A stretch of DNA of 37,300 nucleotides from Nocardia vermiculata NBRC 100427 (GTDB lineage: Bacteria > Actinomycetota > Actinomycetes > Mycobacteriales > Mycobacteriaceae): NCBI RefSeq assembly GCF_001613265.1, contig NZ_BDCA01000009.1, positions 1-37,300 on the forward strand, read 5' to 3'. The position numbers were made by a program, and so were the translations under genes. Under the pieces are notes generated by a model. It saw nothing but the letters and a program-made list of their open reading frames with translations, had not been told where the DNA came from and searched no databases. Positions 23,728 to 31,682 of this stretch are shown in pieces. Within the stretch, counting starts at the first letter, position 1; each line of letters opens with the position of its first letter.

Positions 23728-24665
23728 TGCGGTGCGTCGGTGAGGTATCCGCCGCGCGCGAAGAAATGCGCGGCGTCGTGCTCGTGTCCATCCGGCGTGC
23801 GGACGCCGGTGATCAGCAGGCCAAGGTTCCCGCCGCGGTGCGCGTCCGGACCGCAGACCACCACACCGCCGCCTTCCTGGACGATCACGCGGCCCGGTGT
23901 GCCGCCGTAGCGTGCCTGGGTCAGCGTCGCGGCGGTGATCTCCACCTTGTCGCCGCGATAGTAGGAGAAGGCGCGCGGATACGGTTCGGACAACGCGCGA
24001 ACGAAACGTTCGAGATCGACTGCGTCCCACTGCCAATCGATGCGGCCGTCGCGCTCGGACCGCTTGTGGAAATAGGTGCGCTGCGACTTGTCCTGCGGGC
24101 GCCACTGCGCGGTGCCGGACTCGATCGCCGTGAGCGCTTCACGAATCGCGCCGGGAATCAGCTCCATTCCGGCGAGCACCAACTCGGTGCCGGTGGCGGT
24201 GGGGCCGATGGGCAGTGCGTGCTGCACCAGGATGTCGCCGGTGTCGAGCTGTTCGTCCATCCGGTGCACGGTGAGACCGAATTCGCTCTCACCGCTGATC
24301 AGCGCCCACAGCACCGGGGAGAATCCGGTGAACTTGGGCAGTAGTGAATCGTGCAGGTTCAGCGTGCCGTGAGTCGGCATCAGGTACAACTCCGGCGGCA
24401 TCCAGGTGTACCAGCTGTTCACCACGATGAGGTCGGGTTCGGCCTGTTTCACCAGGTCGATGGTCTCGGCGTCGGCACGCTCGGTCAGGTGGACCGCGAT
24501 GCCGTGCTCGCGGGCGAGTTCCTCGACCGAATCCGACCAGATGCCTTTGTAGGCGTGCTCACTGGCCGGATGGGTGACCGCGAGGACCACCTCGTGATCC
24601 GAATCGATCAGGGCCTGCAGTGTTTTCTGCCCCCAGGTCTGGTAGCCGAACGACACGATGCGCAT
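23724..24665 (-). CDS. Siderophore hydroxylamine N-formyltransferase (FxbA-like)
   Basis: 313 residues from ATG 24665, where family members begin (MRIVSFGYQTWGQKTL), with GGAGTGAGG upstream; a GTG five codons earlier would leave no ribosome site. The N-terminal formyl-transferase domain (1-195) carries Asn in IVVNSWYTWMP, His in NLHDSLLPKFTGFSP and Asp in LDTGDIL, the catalytic Asn-His-Asp set of formyl-THF-dependent enzymes. A C-terminal domain (about 205-300) follows. It resembles exochelin FxbA and other enzymes that formylate N-hydroxyornithine. Beside a lysine N6-monooxygenase it probably makes N6-formyl-N6-hydroxylysine. An iron box lies 27 bases upstream and its stop overlaps the NRPS start. 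Confidence 0.88.
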   Translation of the reverse strand: MRIVSFGYQTWGQKTLQALIDSDHEVVLAVTHPASEHAYKGIWSDSVEELAREHGIAVHLTERADAETIDLVKQAEPDLIVVNSWYTWMPPELYLMPTHGTLNLHDSLLPKFTGFSPVLWALISGESEFGLTVHRMDEQLDTGDILVQHALPIGPTATGTELVLAGMELIPGAIREALTAIESGTAQWRPQDKSQRTYFHKRSERDGRIDWQWDAVDLERFVRALSEPYPRAFSYYRGDKVEITAATLTQARYGGTPGRVIVQEGGGVVVCGPDAHRGGNLGLLITGVRTPDGHEHDAAHFFARGGYLTDAPQ

Positions 24666-24691
24666 GAAATCGAACCTCACTCCCTAAAAAC

Positions 24692-24710
24692 TAAGGGTAG
24701 CCTAGCCTAT
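24692..24710 (-). promoter_or_regulatory. IdeR/DmdR iron box upstream of the formyltransferase gene
   Basis: TAAGGGTAGCCTAGCCTAT, 14 of 19 matches to the iron-box consensus. It occupies the 59-base gap between the monooxygenase stop and the formyltransferase start, suggesting an iron-repressed promoter for the formyltransferase-NRPS pair. Confidence 0.8.
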
Positions 24711-24724
24711 TGCCCTGGCGTTGG

Positions 24725-26014
24725 TCATCGCGGTCTGGCGGCGCCCACCGCCCGGCTCACACCCGCAACCGAACGGGCGGGCACACCACCGAGCACCCGA
24801 TCCGAGAGTTCGCCCAGGCAACTGAGATTCGGGAAACCGGGCCCCTGGGTCACACCGGCCAGATTGGGGAGATACAACTTGGCACCGAGTCCGGCGACCG
24901 CCAGATCGTGATCGATCGCCGCCTCGAGCCGGCCGTAGGTGATGGGACCGCCCACCGCCAGCTCCACCAGATCGGTGGCATCGGAATCGAAGAGGTTCAG
25001 GAACCACAGCGGCTGCCCGCCGGTGGCATCGACCACCAGATCGAAGGCGTGCATCTGGTCGGGGCGCCGCTCGTTGCGCAGCGTCAGCGACACCCCCTCG
25101 CCGCGCTCGGCCACCCGCACGACCCGCCCCTGCATGTGATGAACCCGGCTGTCGGCCAGCACGTTCTCCTGCACACGCACCGAGAACACACCGCGGTCGG
25201 TCCGGCGGATCACGTCACGGCGCTCCTGCAGACTCAGCGCCCGCCACTTCGCGGGATCACTGAACAGCGCATTCTCGAAATAGCTTTCACCGCGGGTGTA
25301 GATGGTGGCTCCGGGCGAGATCACCGAGACGGTCAGCACATCGTGGCGGACCAGTTCGTCCACCGCGGACCCGGCCGTCTCGCCGCCGCCGACGACCGCG
25401 GCACGCGAGGACACCGGCAGCCGACGCTTACCGGCCAGATCCCAGAACTCGGCGATGCTGAGCACCTTGGGATGCTCGGCGAGCGCGCGCCCACTGTCGC
25501 CCGGGCCGGTGATCATCAGGCCGTCGGTGTCGATTTCGGATTCGGCGCCGTGCGCATCGACGACCGAGACGAGCCAGCCGTCGGCGGCCGCGCGGATGCG
25601 ACCGACCGTGCCGAACACGACCTCCACGCCGGACTTACGAGCGACCCACTGCAGGTAGCCCGCCCACACGTGATGGTGTGGACTGGGGCGGCCGCGGTCC
25701 ACCCATTCGGCATACCCGCCGGTCTCCACCAGATACGCATTCCAGCTGTAGGCCATCATCTCGCGATCGATGTCCCGGTTGCGGCCGCGCGACCAGGTGG
25801 AGTGGTACGGAAAGCCGACATCTTTCTCCGGACTGGTGCCCAACCGGTGTTGTCCGTCGGTCCAGCCGCCACTGGGCAACCAGTTGCCGCCCACCGCATG
25901 AGATTCGACCACGACCACGCGCGGGGCGGGCAGCCCGAGATCACGCAGCACCCGAGCCTTGGCAGCGACTGCCATTGCTTTCGGCCCGGCTCCGACCACG
26001 AGAAGCGTCTGCAC
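24725..26014 (-). CDS. MbtG-like L-lysine N6-monooxygenase
   Basis: 429 residues from GTG 26014, which has GGGAG 6 bases upstream; the ATG at 26077 adds unrelated residues. FAD site LLVVGAGPKAMAVAAKA at the N-terminus, substrate/flavin region GGNWLPSGGWTDGQHRLGTSPEKDVGFPYHS, NADPH site AAVVGGGETAGSAVDELV (about 220), and near the end LVVDATGGQPLWF and LTQGPGFPNLSCLGELSDRVLGG. These stretches match mycobacterial MbtG as I recall it very closely. MbtG hydroxylates the N6 of lysine for mycobactin, using NADPH and O2. First gene of the minus-strand siderophore locus. Lysine rather than ornithine specificity is inferred from the MbtG resemblance. Confidence 0.9.
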   Translation of the reverse strand: MQTLLVVGAGPKAMAVAAKARVLRDLGLPAPRVVVVESHAVGGNWLPSGGWTDGQHRLGTSPEKDVGFPYHSTWSRGRNRDIDREMMAYSWNAYLVETGGYAEWVDRGRPSPHHHVWAGYLQWVARKSGVEVVFGTVGRIRAAADGWLVSVVDAHGAESEIDTDGLMITGPGDSGRALAEHPKVLSIAEFWDLAGKRRLPVSSRAAVVGGGETAGSAVDELVRHDVLTVSVISPGATIYTRGESYFENALFSDPAKWRALSLQERRDVIRRTDRGVFSVRVQENVLADSRVHHMQGRVVRVAERGEGVSLTLRNERRPDQMHAFDLVVDATGGQPLWFLNLFDSDATDLVELAVGGPITYGRLEAAIDHDLAVAGLGAKLYLPNLAGVTQGPGFPNLSCLGELSDRVLGGVPARSVAGVSRAVGAARPR

Positions 26015-26134
26015 TGGGTTCTCCCGTTCTGTGATTCCAGCCACCGCACATCCACCCTTCGAGGCGTTCAGCTGCACGGATCCAGCAAACCGGGAAATGC
26101 CGATCTTCCAGATTTCGACTGAGTACTACCTACC

Positions 26135-26153
26135 TTTGCATAGGCTTACCTTA
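26135..26153. promoter_or_regulatory. IdeR/DmdR iron box in the divergent monooxygenase / MTB12-like spacer
   Basis: TTTGCATAGGCTTACCTTA, 14 of 19 matches to the iron-box consensus. It lies about 120 bases upstream of the monooxygenase start and 80 bases upstream of the secreted antigen start on the other strand. One repressor-bound site could control both directions. Confidence 0.78.
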
Positions 26154-26231
26154 TATTGCTTGGTGGTGCCAAGCCCTCGCGAACCGATTGCGAGACACGG
26201 CACTTCTGGCCCACGAACGATCGGATAAACC

Positions 26232-26699
26232 ATGATCAAGATCAAATCCCGCACCGTCGCCGCACTCTCGCTGGCTGCCGCGGTCTTCGCCGGTGGCGTC
26301 GCAGCCACGGCCGCCCCTGCCGTCGCCGTGCCCGTGACGGCGCCCGTACATGCAGCCGCACCCGGCACCGGCGAACTGCAGAGCAAGATGCAGCTGGCCC
26401 TGGATCCGAACGGACCGCGCGGGGCACGGGCCAACGAGCTCGAAGCCGGTGAGGCCGGACTGCCGCTGCTCGACCAGGTCGGCGGGGTCATGGCGTCCGT
26501 TCCCGGGTTCCAGTGGCAGGCCGTCGAACCGGTCACCGTGCAGGGCGACACCCTGACCCACAACCTGCAGATCAACGTTCCCGGCTTCGATGCCATGTTC
26601 ATCGAGCTGAAGTGGAAGGACATCGACGGCACCTGGAAGCTCAGCCGTGAATCCGAGTGCTCCATCGCCTACTACGCGAACCTGCCCTGCACCGTCTAG
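26232..26699 (+). CDS. Secreted MTB12/CFP-2-like low-molecular-weight antigen
   Basis: 155 residues. A signal peptide (MIKIKSRTVAALSLAAAVFAGGVAATAAPAVA) is followed by an Ala/Pro linker and a compact domain of about 100 residues: GLPLLDQVGGVMASVPGFQWQAVEPVTVQGDTLTHNLQI, then LKWKDIDGTWKLSRESECSIAYYANLPC. The ending WKLS..S.C.IA...NLPC is the signature of the MTB12-like C-terminal domain, with two Cys likely forming a disulfide. Members are abundant secreted proteins of mycobacteria and relatives with no established biochemical role. It is divergent from the siderophore locus and shares its iron box, so iron-starvation induction is plausible. Confidence 0.85.
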   Translation: MIKIKSRTVAALSLAAAVFAGGVAATAAPAVAVPVTAPVHAAAPGTGELQSKMQLALDPNGPRGARANELEAGEAGLPLLDQVGGVMASVPGFQWQAVEPVTVQGDTLTHNLQINVPGFDAMFIELKWKDIDGTWKLSRESECSIAYYANLPCTV

Positions 26700-26714
26700 T
26701 ACCTGCAGCACGGC

Positions 26715-26752
26715 GGTCCCGGACGCGCGTGGCACACCACCGCTCCGGGACC
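26715..26752 (+). terminator. Hairpin after the MTB12-like gene
   Basis: GGTCCCGGA (26715-26723) pairs with TCCGGGACC (26744-26752); the 20-base loop holds a smaller GTGG/CCAC pair. It starts 15 bases after the stop codon. No U-tract follows, so it is only a probable terminator. Confidence 0.5.
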
Positions 26753-26796
26753 CGGCCGCCGCACGGAGCAGCGCCGCCGCTCACTAGGGTCGACGG

Positions 26797-27744
26797 GTGC
26801 GACGCAGGCAGAAACCGCCGCTGCCGAAACGGCACGGACTCGATCCGGCCCGGCTGCGGCTCCCCGAGGACGGAACCTGGGCGACCATCCGCGACCACTT
26901 GGTCGAGCGGCTGCCCCGGGTACTGCCCGCGCGCATCGACGAGATGCTCACCGAAGGCGCCATCGTCGACCTGGACGGACCGATCGCACCGGATGCGCCC
27001 TATGTTCCCGGTGGCGCGGTGTGGTTTCACCGCGACCTGCCGGACGAAACGCCCGTGCCCTTCGAGATCACCGTGGTCCACCGCGACGACGCTCTGCTGG
27101 TGGTCGACAAACCGCATTTCCTGTCCACGATTCCGCGGGGACAGCACATTCTCGAGACCGCGCTGGTGCGGCTGCGACGGGAACTCGAGCTGCCGGATCT
27201 GATTCCGGCACATCGGCTCGACCGGACCACCGCCGGCCTGGTGCTGTTCGTGATCGATCCGGCGCGGCGCGGGGCGTATCAGACCCTGTTCCATCAGCGC
27301 CGGGTACACAAACAATACGAAGCGATCGCACCCTACGATCCCGACCTGGCGCTCCCCCGCACGGTACGCAGCCGGATCGTCAAGGAACGCACCATTCTTC
27401 GCGCCTTCGAAACCGAAGGTGAACCCAATGCGGAAACCCTCGTCGAACTGCTGGAACACCGCGACGGACTGGGCCGGTACCGGTTGATCCCGCATACCGG
27501 GCGGACCCACCAACTGCGACTGCATATGAACGGCCTCGGCATCCCGCTCCTCGGGGACGACTTCTATCCCGATCTCACCGACCGGCCGCTGGGCGACTTC
27601 ACCAGACCGCTGCAGTTGCTGGCCGCCCGGCTCGCCTTCACCGATCCGGTCAGCGGTGCGGAGCGCCTGTTCGAGACGACCCGGACGCTGCAGGCGTGGA
27701 CCGACCACGAGGGCTGGGCAGACGGGCGGCCCGCAGCGCGCTAG
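26797..27744 (+). CDS. RluA-family RNA pseudouridine synthase
   Basis: 315 residues from GTG 26797. The catalytic motif is AHRLDRTTAGLVLFV (Asp near residue 140), preceded by FEITVVHRDDALLVVDKPHFLST, a typical RluA opening, and followed by YRLIPHTGRTHQLRLHMNGLGIPLLGD. The first 85 residues form a degenerate S4-like or N-terminal accessory region (LVERLPRVLPARIDEMLTEGAIV). The enzyme isomerises uridine to pseudouridine in rRNA or tRNA; the target site cannot be read from sequence. The stop codon lies inside a short tandem duplication. Confidence 0.9.
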   Translation: MRRRQKPPLPKRHGLDPARLRLPEDGTWATIRDHLVERLPRVLPARIDEMLTEGAIVDLDGPIAPDAPYVPGGAVWFHRDLPDETPVPFEITVVHRDDALLVVDKPHFLSTIPRGQHILETALVRLRRELELPDLIPAHRLDRTTAGLVLFVIDPARRGAYQTLFHQRRVHKQYEAIAPYDPDLALPRTVRSRIVKERTILRAFETEGEPNAETLVELLEHRDGLGRYRLIPHTGRTHQLRLHMNGLGIPLLGDDFYPDLTDRPLGDFTRPLQLLAARLAFTDPVSGAERLFETTRTLQAWTDHEGWADGRPAAR

Positions 27745-27778
27745 CGCACCGGCTCACAGCGCGCTAGCGCCCGGCTCA
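27734..27778. repeat. Tandem direct repeat (23 and 22 bases) spanning the RluA stop codon
   Basis: CAGCGCGCTAGCGCACCGG plus CTCA (27734-27756) is followed directly by a second copy lacking one A (27757-27778). The TAG in copy one is the RluA stop. Each copy contains the palindrome GCGCTAGCGC. Confidence 0.85.
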
Positions 27779-27843
27779 GGTTTTCTCAGCAGATCGTGAC
27801 CCGCGGAACAGGGCGTCCCCGGAGGCATGAACGTAAACTGGCC

Positions 27844-28617
27844 ATGATGTCTCGAAACGATAACGGGGTGGCGCGGACCGCTGCGGAGTCACCGGCCCCG
27901 ATCGGTGCGAAGCGACGATTACACGCCTATGTCGATGTCGCCGTCGTCGTGGTGGTGCTCGCCGGAACCAACCTGATCGCGCATTTCACCTCCCAATGGG
28001 CCAATATCGCGACCGTTCCGGCTGCCGCGATAATTCTCGTGCTGTTGATGCGGCGCCGCGGACTGGGCTGGGCGGAACTCGGACTTTCCCCGCGGCATTG
28101 GCGACGCGGCACGCTGTACGCCCTCGGCGCGGTGGCGATCGTGGTCGGTGCGGTGGCGATCGGGGCACTGCTGCCGATCACTCGGCCGTTCTTTCTCGCG
28201 AACCGGTACGCGACCCTGTCCGGCGCCTTGATCGCATCCATGATCGTCATTCCCCTGCAGACGGTTATTCCGGAGGAATTGGCCTTTCGGGGCGTGCTAC
28301 ACGGTGCGCTGGACCGGGCCTACGGCGCGCGCGGGGTCTTCCTCGTCGGCTCGTTGCTTTTCGGCTGCTGGCATATCGCCTCATCATTGGGCCTGACCAG
28401 CAGCAACGCCGGACTGAGCAGAATGCTCGGCGGCGGCGTGGGCGGGCAGATCGCCGGGATCACGCTCGCCGTACTCGCCACCGCGGCGGCAGGTTTCGTC
28501 TTCACCTGGCTGCGGCGACGCAGCGGAAGCCTGCTCGCGCCGATAGCCCTGCACTGGTCGTTGAACGGCGCCGGCGCACTCGCGGCGGCCATCGTGTGGC
28601 ATACCGCCGTGCGCTGA
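27844..28617 (+). CDS. CPBP-family intramembrane metalloprotease-like protein
   Basis: 257 residues from the first ATG of ATGATG at 27844; a TAAACT box at 27834 suggests a leaderless start. Six to eight membrane segments. Conserved CPBP/ABI motifs: PEELAFRGVLHGAL (the EExxxR motif, about residue 147), FGCWHIASS, and LHWSLNGAG near the C-terminus; Glu and His residues of these motifs bind the metal in Rce1-like proteases. Bacterial members take part in peptide maturation or self-immunity, but most have no assigned role, as here. Confidence 0.87.
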   Translation: MMSRNDNGVARTAAESPAPIGAKRRLHAYVDVAVVVVVLAGTNLIAHFTSQWANIATVPAAAIILVLLMRRRGLGWAELGLSPRHWRRGTLYALGAVAIVVGAVAIGALLPITRPFFLANRYATLSGALIASMIVIPLQTVIPEELAFRGVLHGALDRAYGARGVFLVGSLLFGCWHIASSLGLTSSNAGLSRMLGGGVGGQIAGITLAVLATAAAGFVFTWLRRRSGSLLAPIALHWSLNGAGALAAAIVWHTAVR

Positions 28618-28678
28618 AATCGGCTGCCCGCACCGTAATTCGAAAACGCCGGGCGGAACTGGCAATTTACCAATACAT

Positions 28679-28694
28679 CCGAACTGATGTTCGG
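28679..28694 (+). promoter_or_regulatory. LexA-like SOS box
   Basis: CCGAACTGATGTTCGG is a perfect inverted repeat of CCGAAC around TGAT. It fits the actinobacterial LexA pattern CGAAC-N4-GTTCG with one departure in the spacer. It lies just upstream of the -35 at 28703. Confidence 0.55.
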
Positions 28695-28702
28695 TGAAAG
28701 CG

Positions 28703-28731
28703 TTGACCGGGACTTGGTCACCGATTACTCT
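28703..28731 (+). promoter_or_regulatory. Sigma-70-type promoter for the DUF2637 gene
   Basis: TTGACC (28703-28708), 17-base spacer, TACTCT (28726-28731). Spacing is ideal and both boxes are close to consensus. The 5' leader to the ATG at 28808 would be about 70 bases. Confidence 0.6.
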
Positions 28732-28807
28732 CACGTCGATCATACATATGTTCGAGTACTCGGTTAATCGACCTCGGTAGCGCGGTTGCTGCCGGGAAAG
28801 GCACGCC

Positions 28808-31561
28808 ATGCTCGACGCGCAGTCGACCGGTTCCACCGCAGTTCACCCCATGGATTCCGCTCCCCACCCACTTCGCGACGACTTCGCAGCCACCGACTCC
28901 GGCGCGGACCTGCACACGGACCTGCCGAGCTCGTCCCGCCGAAGCACCGCCGATACTCCTCCGGATGCGCGGCTCGAGCTGGCTGCTCTGGCTCAGCGCG
29001 TGGAAACCGCCCGCGGCAAGTTACCGCTGCAAACCGACCCGGCGTTGTTCGCGGAGCTGTCGGACCGGGAGATGACCGCGGAACGGGATCTTGCCGAATG
29101 GATTCGCGGGCAGCGCCGCCGCCAGCGCAAACGTGCCGTCGCAGCCGAACTGACCTCGGAGAAACGTGACCGCTGGGTGGCCCTGGCGCTGCGTCGCGCC
29201 GACGACGCGGATGCGCGCTGGCATCGCCGCGCCCGCGCCGCGCGGATGCGGGTCTCGAACTCCGATGCGCGACTGGCCCAGTTGTTCCGCCGCGCCGAAT
29301 GGTCGTCGCGGGCGCTGATCGGCGTGGTGATTCTGGGCATGGTGTGGTCCGGGGTGAACGTGCAGCACAACCTGGTGCCCAGCGGGGATATGTCGGATCC
29401 GCTGTACTGGCTCAGCTACGGCTTCGAGGCGATGATCTCGATTCCGATCATCACCATCATGGTCGTGGCTACCACCGCCGCCCGCTGGGGCCGCGATATC
29501 GACCGCGGCAAGGTGATCTTCCTCGAGGCTGCCCTGCTCGGCGTCACGATCGCATTGAACGCGGGCCCGCACCTGGTGGCGGGCGCACCCGCGAAAGCAG
29601 CCGAGGCCGCCGTGGCACCGGTGATGGTCGGTGTGGTCATCTGGCTGCACGCCTGGGTTTCGGCCCGCTATGCCCAACTGATCGACGACATCCCCCTCGA
29701 CCACACCGACGACCGGCCGCCCACCGGCTATCACCGCGAAGAGCCCTCCTGGTCGAGCCCGCTGCAGCGGATGCTCGCACCGCGCGAACTGCCGCAACAC
29801 GACGAGCATCCACAGCAGCTGTGGGTCTCGACCTTCGAGCGTGACACTGCGGAACCGTCTCCAGCGGATCCGGCTGTCGGTGCCCCACCCTCGTCGACAG
29901 CTACAGGGCCGGTAACGCCGCCCCGGACCGAACGGCGTATGTTCGCCACCGCTCGAACTCCGGAATCGGAGTCCAGCACGGCAGCCGCATCGGCGACGTC
30001 ATCCACAGCGACGGGCGCCGACGGCCCCCGGGCTACCAGCGCCAGCGCCGGCACACCACCACCCGCACGGCCCGAATCCGCCGCCGCACAGCAGGCGAGC
30101 ACTGCGGTTTCTCCTGGCGCAACCCAGCGCGACGTTCGCACCGCAGCACCCACCGCCGGGGAGGCAACCCAGCCGACGGCGAGCGCCCGTTGTGCAGCCG
30201 AAACCGTCGCCGCTGCGTCCGAGCAGAAGCCGGTCGAACCCAGTTCGCCGGTGATCGCGGAAGCGGCCGAGGCCTCTGCTCGCCCGCTGGATGTAGCGAG
30301 CCCCGCGAACCACCCCACTCCGATCGAACCCACTGCCGGGGACCCGGCACGGGCGGACCGGGCAGCCGTCGGCCCGGCTGCGGTGGGGTCGACGGACTCC
30401 CGGTCGGCGGTCGCTTCGACGCGCACCGAGGCGATGCCGGCCGGACCCACGGCAGAGACGCAGCCGCAACCGCAACCCGACCAGATGGCGAGTCGTGGTG
30501 CCGCACTCCGCATCGTGTCCGATGAACCGCGGCGGGCGCGCCCGCCACAAACCACCGAGGATGCGGTGCAACTGGTGCTGGGCGAACCCGTCGCCGAACT
30601 CCCGCGGCGTCGCATCGTACGGACGGGCCGGACCGAGAATGCCGGTACTCCCAGCGGTGACGCCGGCTGGGATATCGCTGAGCACAGCACCCGCTCTCCG
30701 ATCTCGTACGCGCTGGGCGACGAAGGAACCCAGCACGCGCACACGTCCCGTTCGCAGGCACACGTCACGGACGGATTCGCCGGCGAGCACCCGCGCGTTG
30801 ACACACAGTCGGTGCCCCTCCTCGCCGACACACCACCCGTCGACACCCGCGCCGATGCACCGGTCGCGGACGACGTGGTCGGCACCCGCGCCGAACCGGA
30901 ACTCACCGGCGCACGGGACGGACGCGGATCCGTCGCTGCCCCGCCCCACGACGCTGCCGATGCAGAAAGCGGCTCCGGTAGTGCCCGGGGTATCCGCCCC
31001 GCCGGCAGGTCGGCGAATGCTCTCGACCGGAGCCCGGCCACAGACTTCACCGTCAGGCCGGATGAATCCGATCCCGAGGAAGCTCTCCGGCGATCACGAC
31101 CGAGCGGCACCAACACTGCCGGTGCACATGTGTCGAGCGAGGTCGTCGGCGCACAGTCGCCGGTGTCGCGCACACCCGAGTACCCGGACCGGGCTCGGCG
31201 CGGCGCATCCGTGCGGGAACCGGCAGCAGGCGCGACCGAGTACTTCGCCGAGGAACTGGACGAGGACTTCGGCGAGGATTCCGACGACACGAAGGTCGGC
31301 ACCGGCACCATCGCGGCCGCAGAGATCGATCCCGTTCGCGACGAATCGGGCGATGTCGCGATCTGGTCGGTGGCCCGCGAGATTCACCGGCGGGGACCAG
31401 CGAAAATCGCGGTCGACCAGCTGGTCGAGGTGCTGACGCTCACCGAGGAGTCGCGTAGTCCCGACGAGATCGCACGACTGGTCGGTCTGTCGGTTTCTCG
31501 GATACAGCGCATTCTCGAACTTGCCCGCAGCATCGCCATGCCGGTGGCAGTCGGAGGCTGA
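28808..31561 (+). CDS. DUF2637-type membrane protein with long disordered region and C-terminal HTH
   Basis: 917 residues; GGGAAAGG precedes the ATG. Residues 60-165 are charged and helical (RGQRRRQRKRAVAAELTSEKRDRW). Four membrane segments follow (about 169-290): ALIGVVILGMVWSGVNVQ, MISIPIITIMVVATTAA, IFLEAALLGVTIALNAGPHLVAG, APVMVGVVIWLHAWVSARY. This is the DUF2637 pattern, a family I associate with conjugative plasmids and integrative elements of actinobacteria. Residues 320-840 are Ala/Pro/Thr-rich and probably disordered, with an acidic patch (EELDEDFGEDSDD). The end (about 855-917) is HTH-like: SPDEIARLVGLSVSRIQRILELA. It could tether DNA at the membrane or act in transfer; this is inference. 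No transfer genes lie nearby. Confidence 0.75.
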   Translation: MLDAQSTGSTAVHPMDSAPHPLRDDFAATDSGADLHTDLPSSSRRSTADTPPDARLELAALAQRVETARGKLPLQTDPALFAELSDREMTAERDLAEWIRGQRRRQRKRAVAAELTSEKRDRWVALALRRADDADARWHRRARAARMRVSNSDARLAQLFRRAEWSSRALIGVVILGMVWSGVNVQHNLVPSGDMSDPLYWLSYGFEAMISIPIITIMVVATTAARWGRDIDRGKVIFLEAALLGVTIALNAGPHLVAGAPAKAAEAAVAPVMVGVVIWLHAWVSARYAQLIDDIPLDHTDDRPPTGYHREEPSWSSPLQRMLAPRELPQHDEHPQQLWVSTFERDTAEPSPADPAVGAPPSSTATGPVTPPRTERRMFATARTPESESSTAAASATSSTATGADGPRATSASAGTPPPARPESAAAQQASTAVSPGATQRDVRTAAPTAGEATQPTASARCAAETVAAASEQKPVEPSSPVIAEAAEASARPLDVASPANHPTPIEPTAGDPARADRAAVGPAAVGSTDSRSAVASTRTEAMPAGPTAETQPQPQPDQMASRGAALRIVSDEPRRARPPQTTEDAVQLVLGEPVAELPRRRIVRTGRTENAGTPSGDAGWDIAEHSTRSPISYALGDEGTQHAHTSRSQAHVTDGFAGEHPRVDTQSVPLLADTPPVDTRADAPVADDVVGTRAEPELTGARDGRGSVAAPPHDAADAESGSGSARGIRPAGRSANALDRSPATDFTVRPDESDPEEALRRSRPSGTNTAGAHVSSEVVGAQSPVSRTPEYPDRARRGASVREPAAGATEYFAEELDEDFGEDSDDTKVGTGTIAAAEIDPVRDESGDVAIWSVAREIHRRGPAKIAVDQLVEVLTLTEESRSPDEIARLVGLSVSRIQRILELARSIAMPVAVGG

Positions 31562-31682
31562 GTAGTCGGACCGGAGTCTGTGAGCAGTCGGACAACAGTC
31601 CGAAATGTGTGCGGGCGCACGTCGGCGCCGGTGATATGGTCCCCCACGCCGCATCGCCACGACCACCGACGAGAGGTTCCGC

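Noticed and set aside
23727..24105. N-terminal extension of the C-A-PCP NRPS by 126 residues
   Set aside because: The extension is an Arg-rich shadow inside the formyltransferase gene; the ATGATG overlapping the previous stop begins exactly at the condensation domain.
26641..27708. 355-residue minus-strand ORF opposite the RluA-like gene
   Set aside because: The plus strand encodes an unmistakable pseudouridine synthase; the reverse frame has no family resemblance.
27827..27847. Seven-codon leader ORF (MNVNWP) overlapping the CPBP start
   Set aside because: GGAGG is only one base from its ATG, too close for a ribosome site, and the peptide shows no regulatory pattern.
29731..31311. 526-residue minus-strand ORF opposite the DUF2637 gene
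   Set aside because: Ser/Ala/Gly low-complexity reverse reading of the disordered region; no start context and no motifs.
31580..31610. TCGGAC/GTCCGA short inverted repeat downstream of the DUF2637 gene
   Set aside because: Only six-base arms with no U-tract; too weak to call as terminator or operator.
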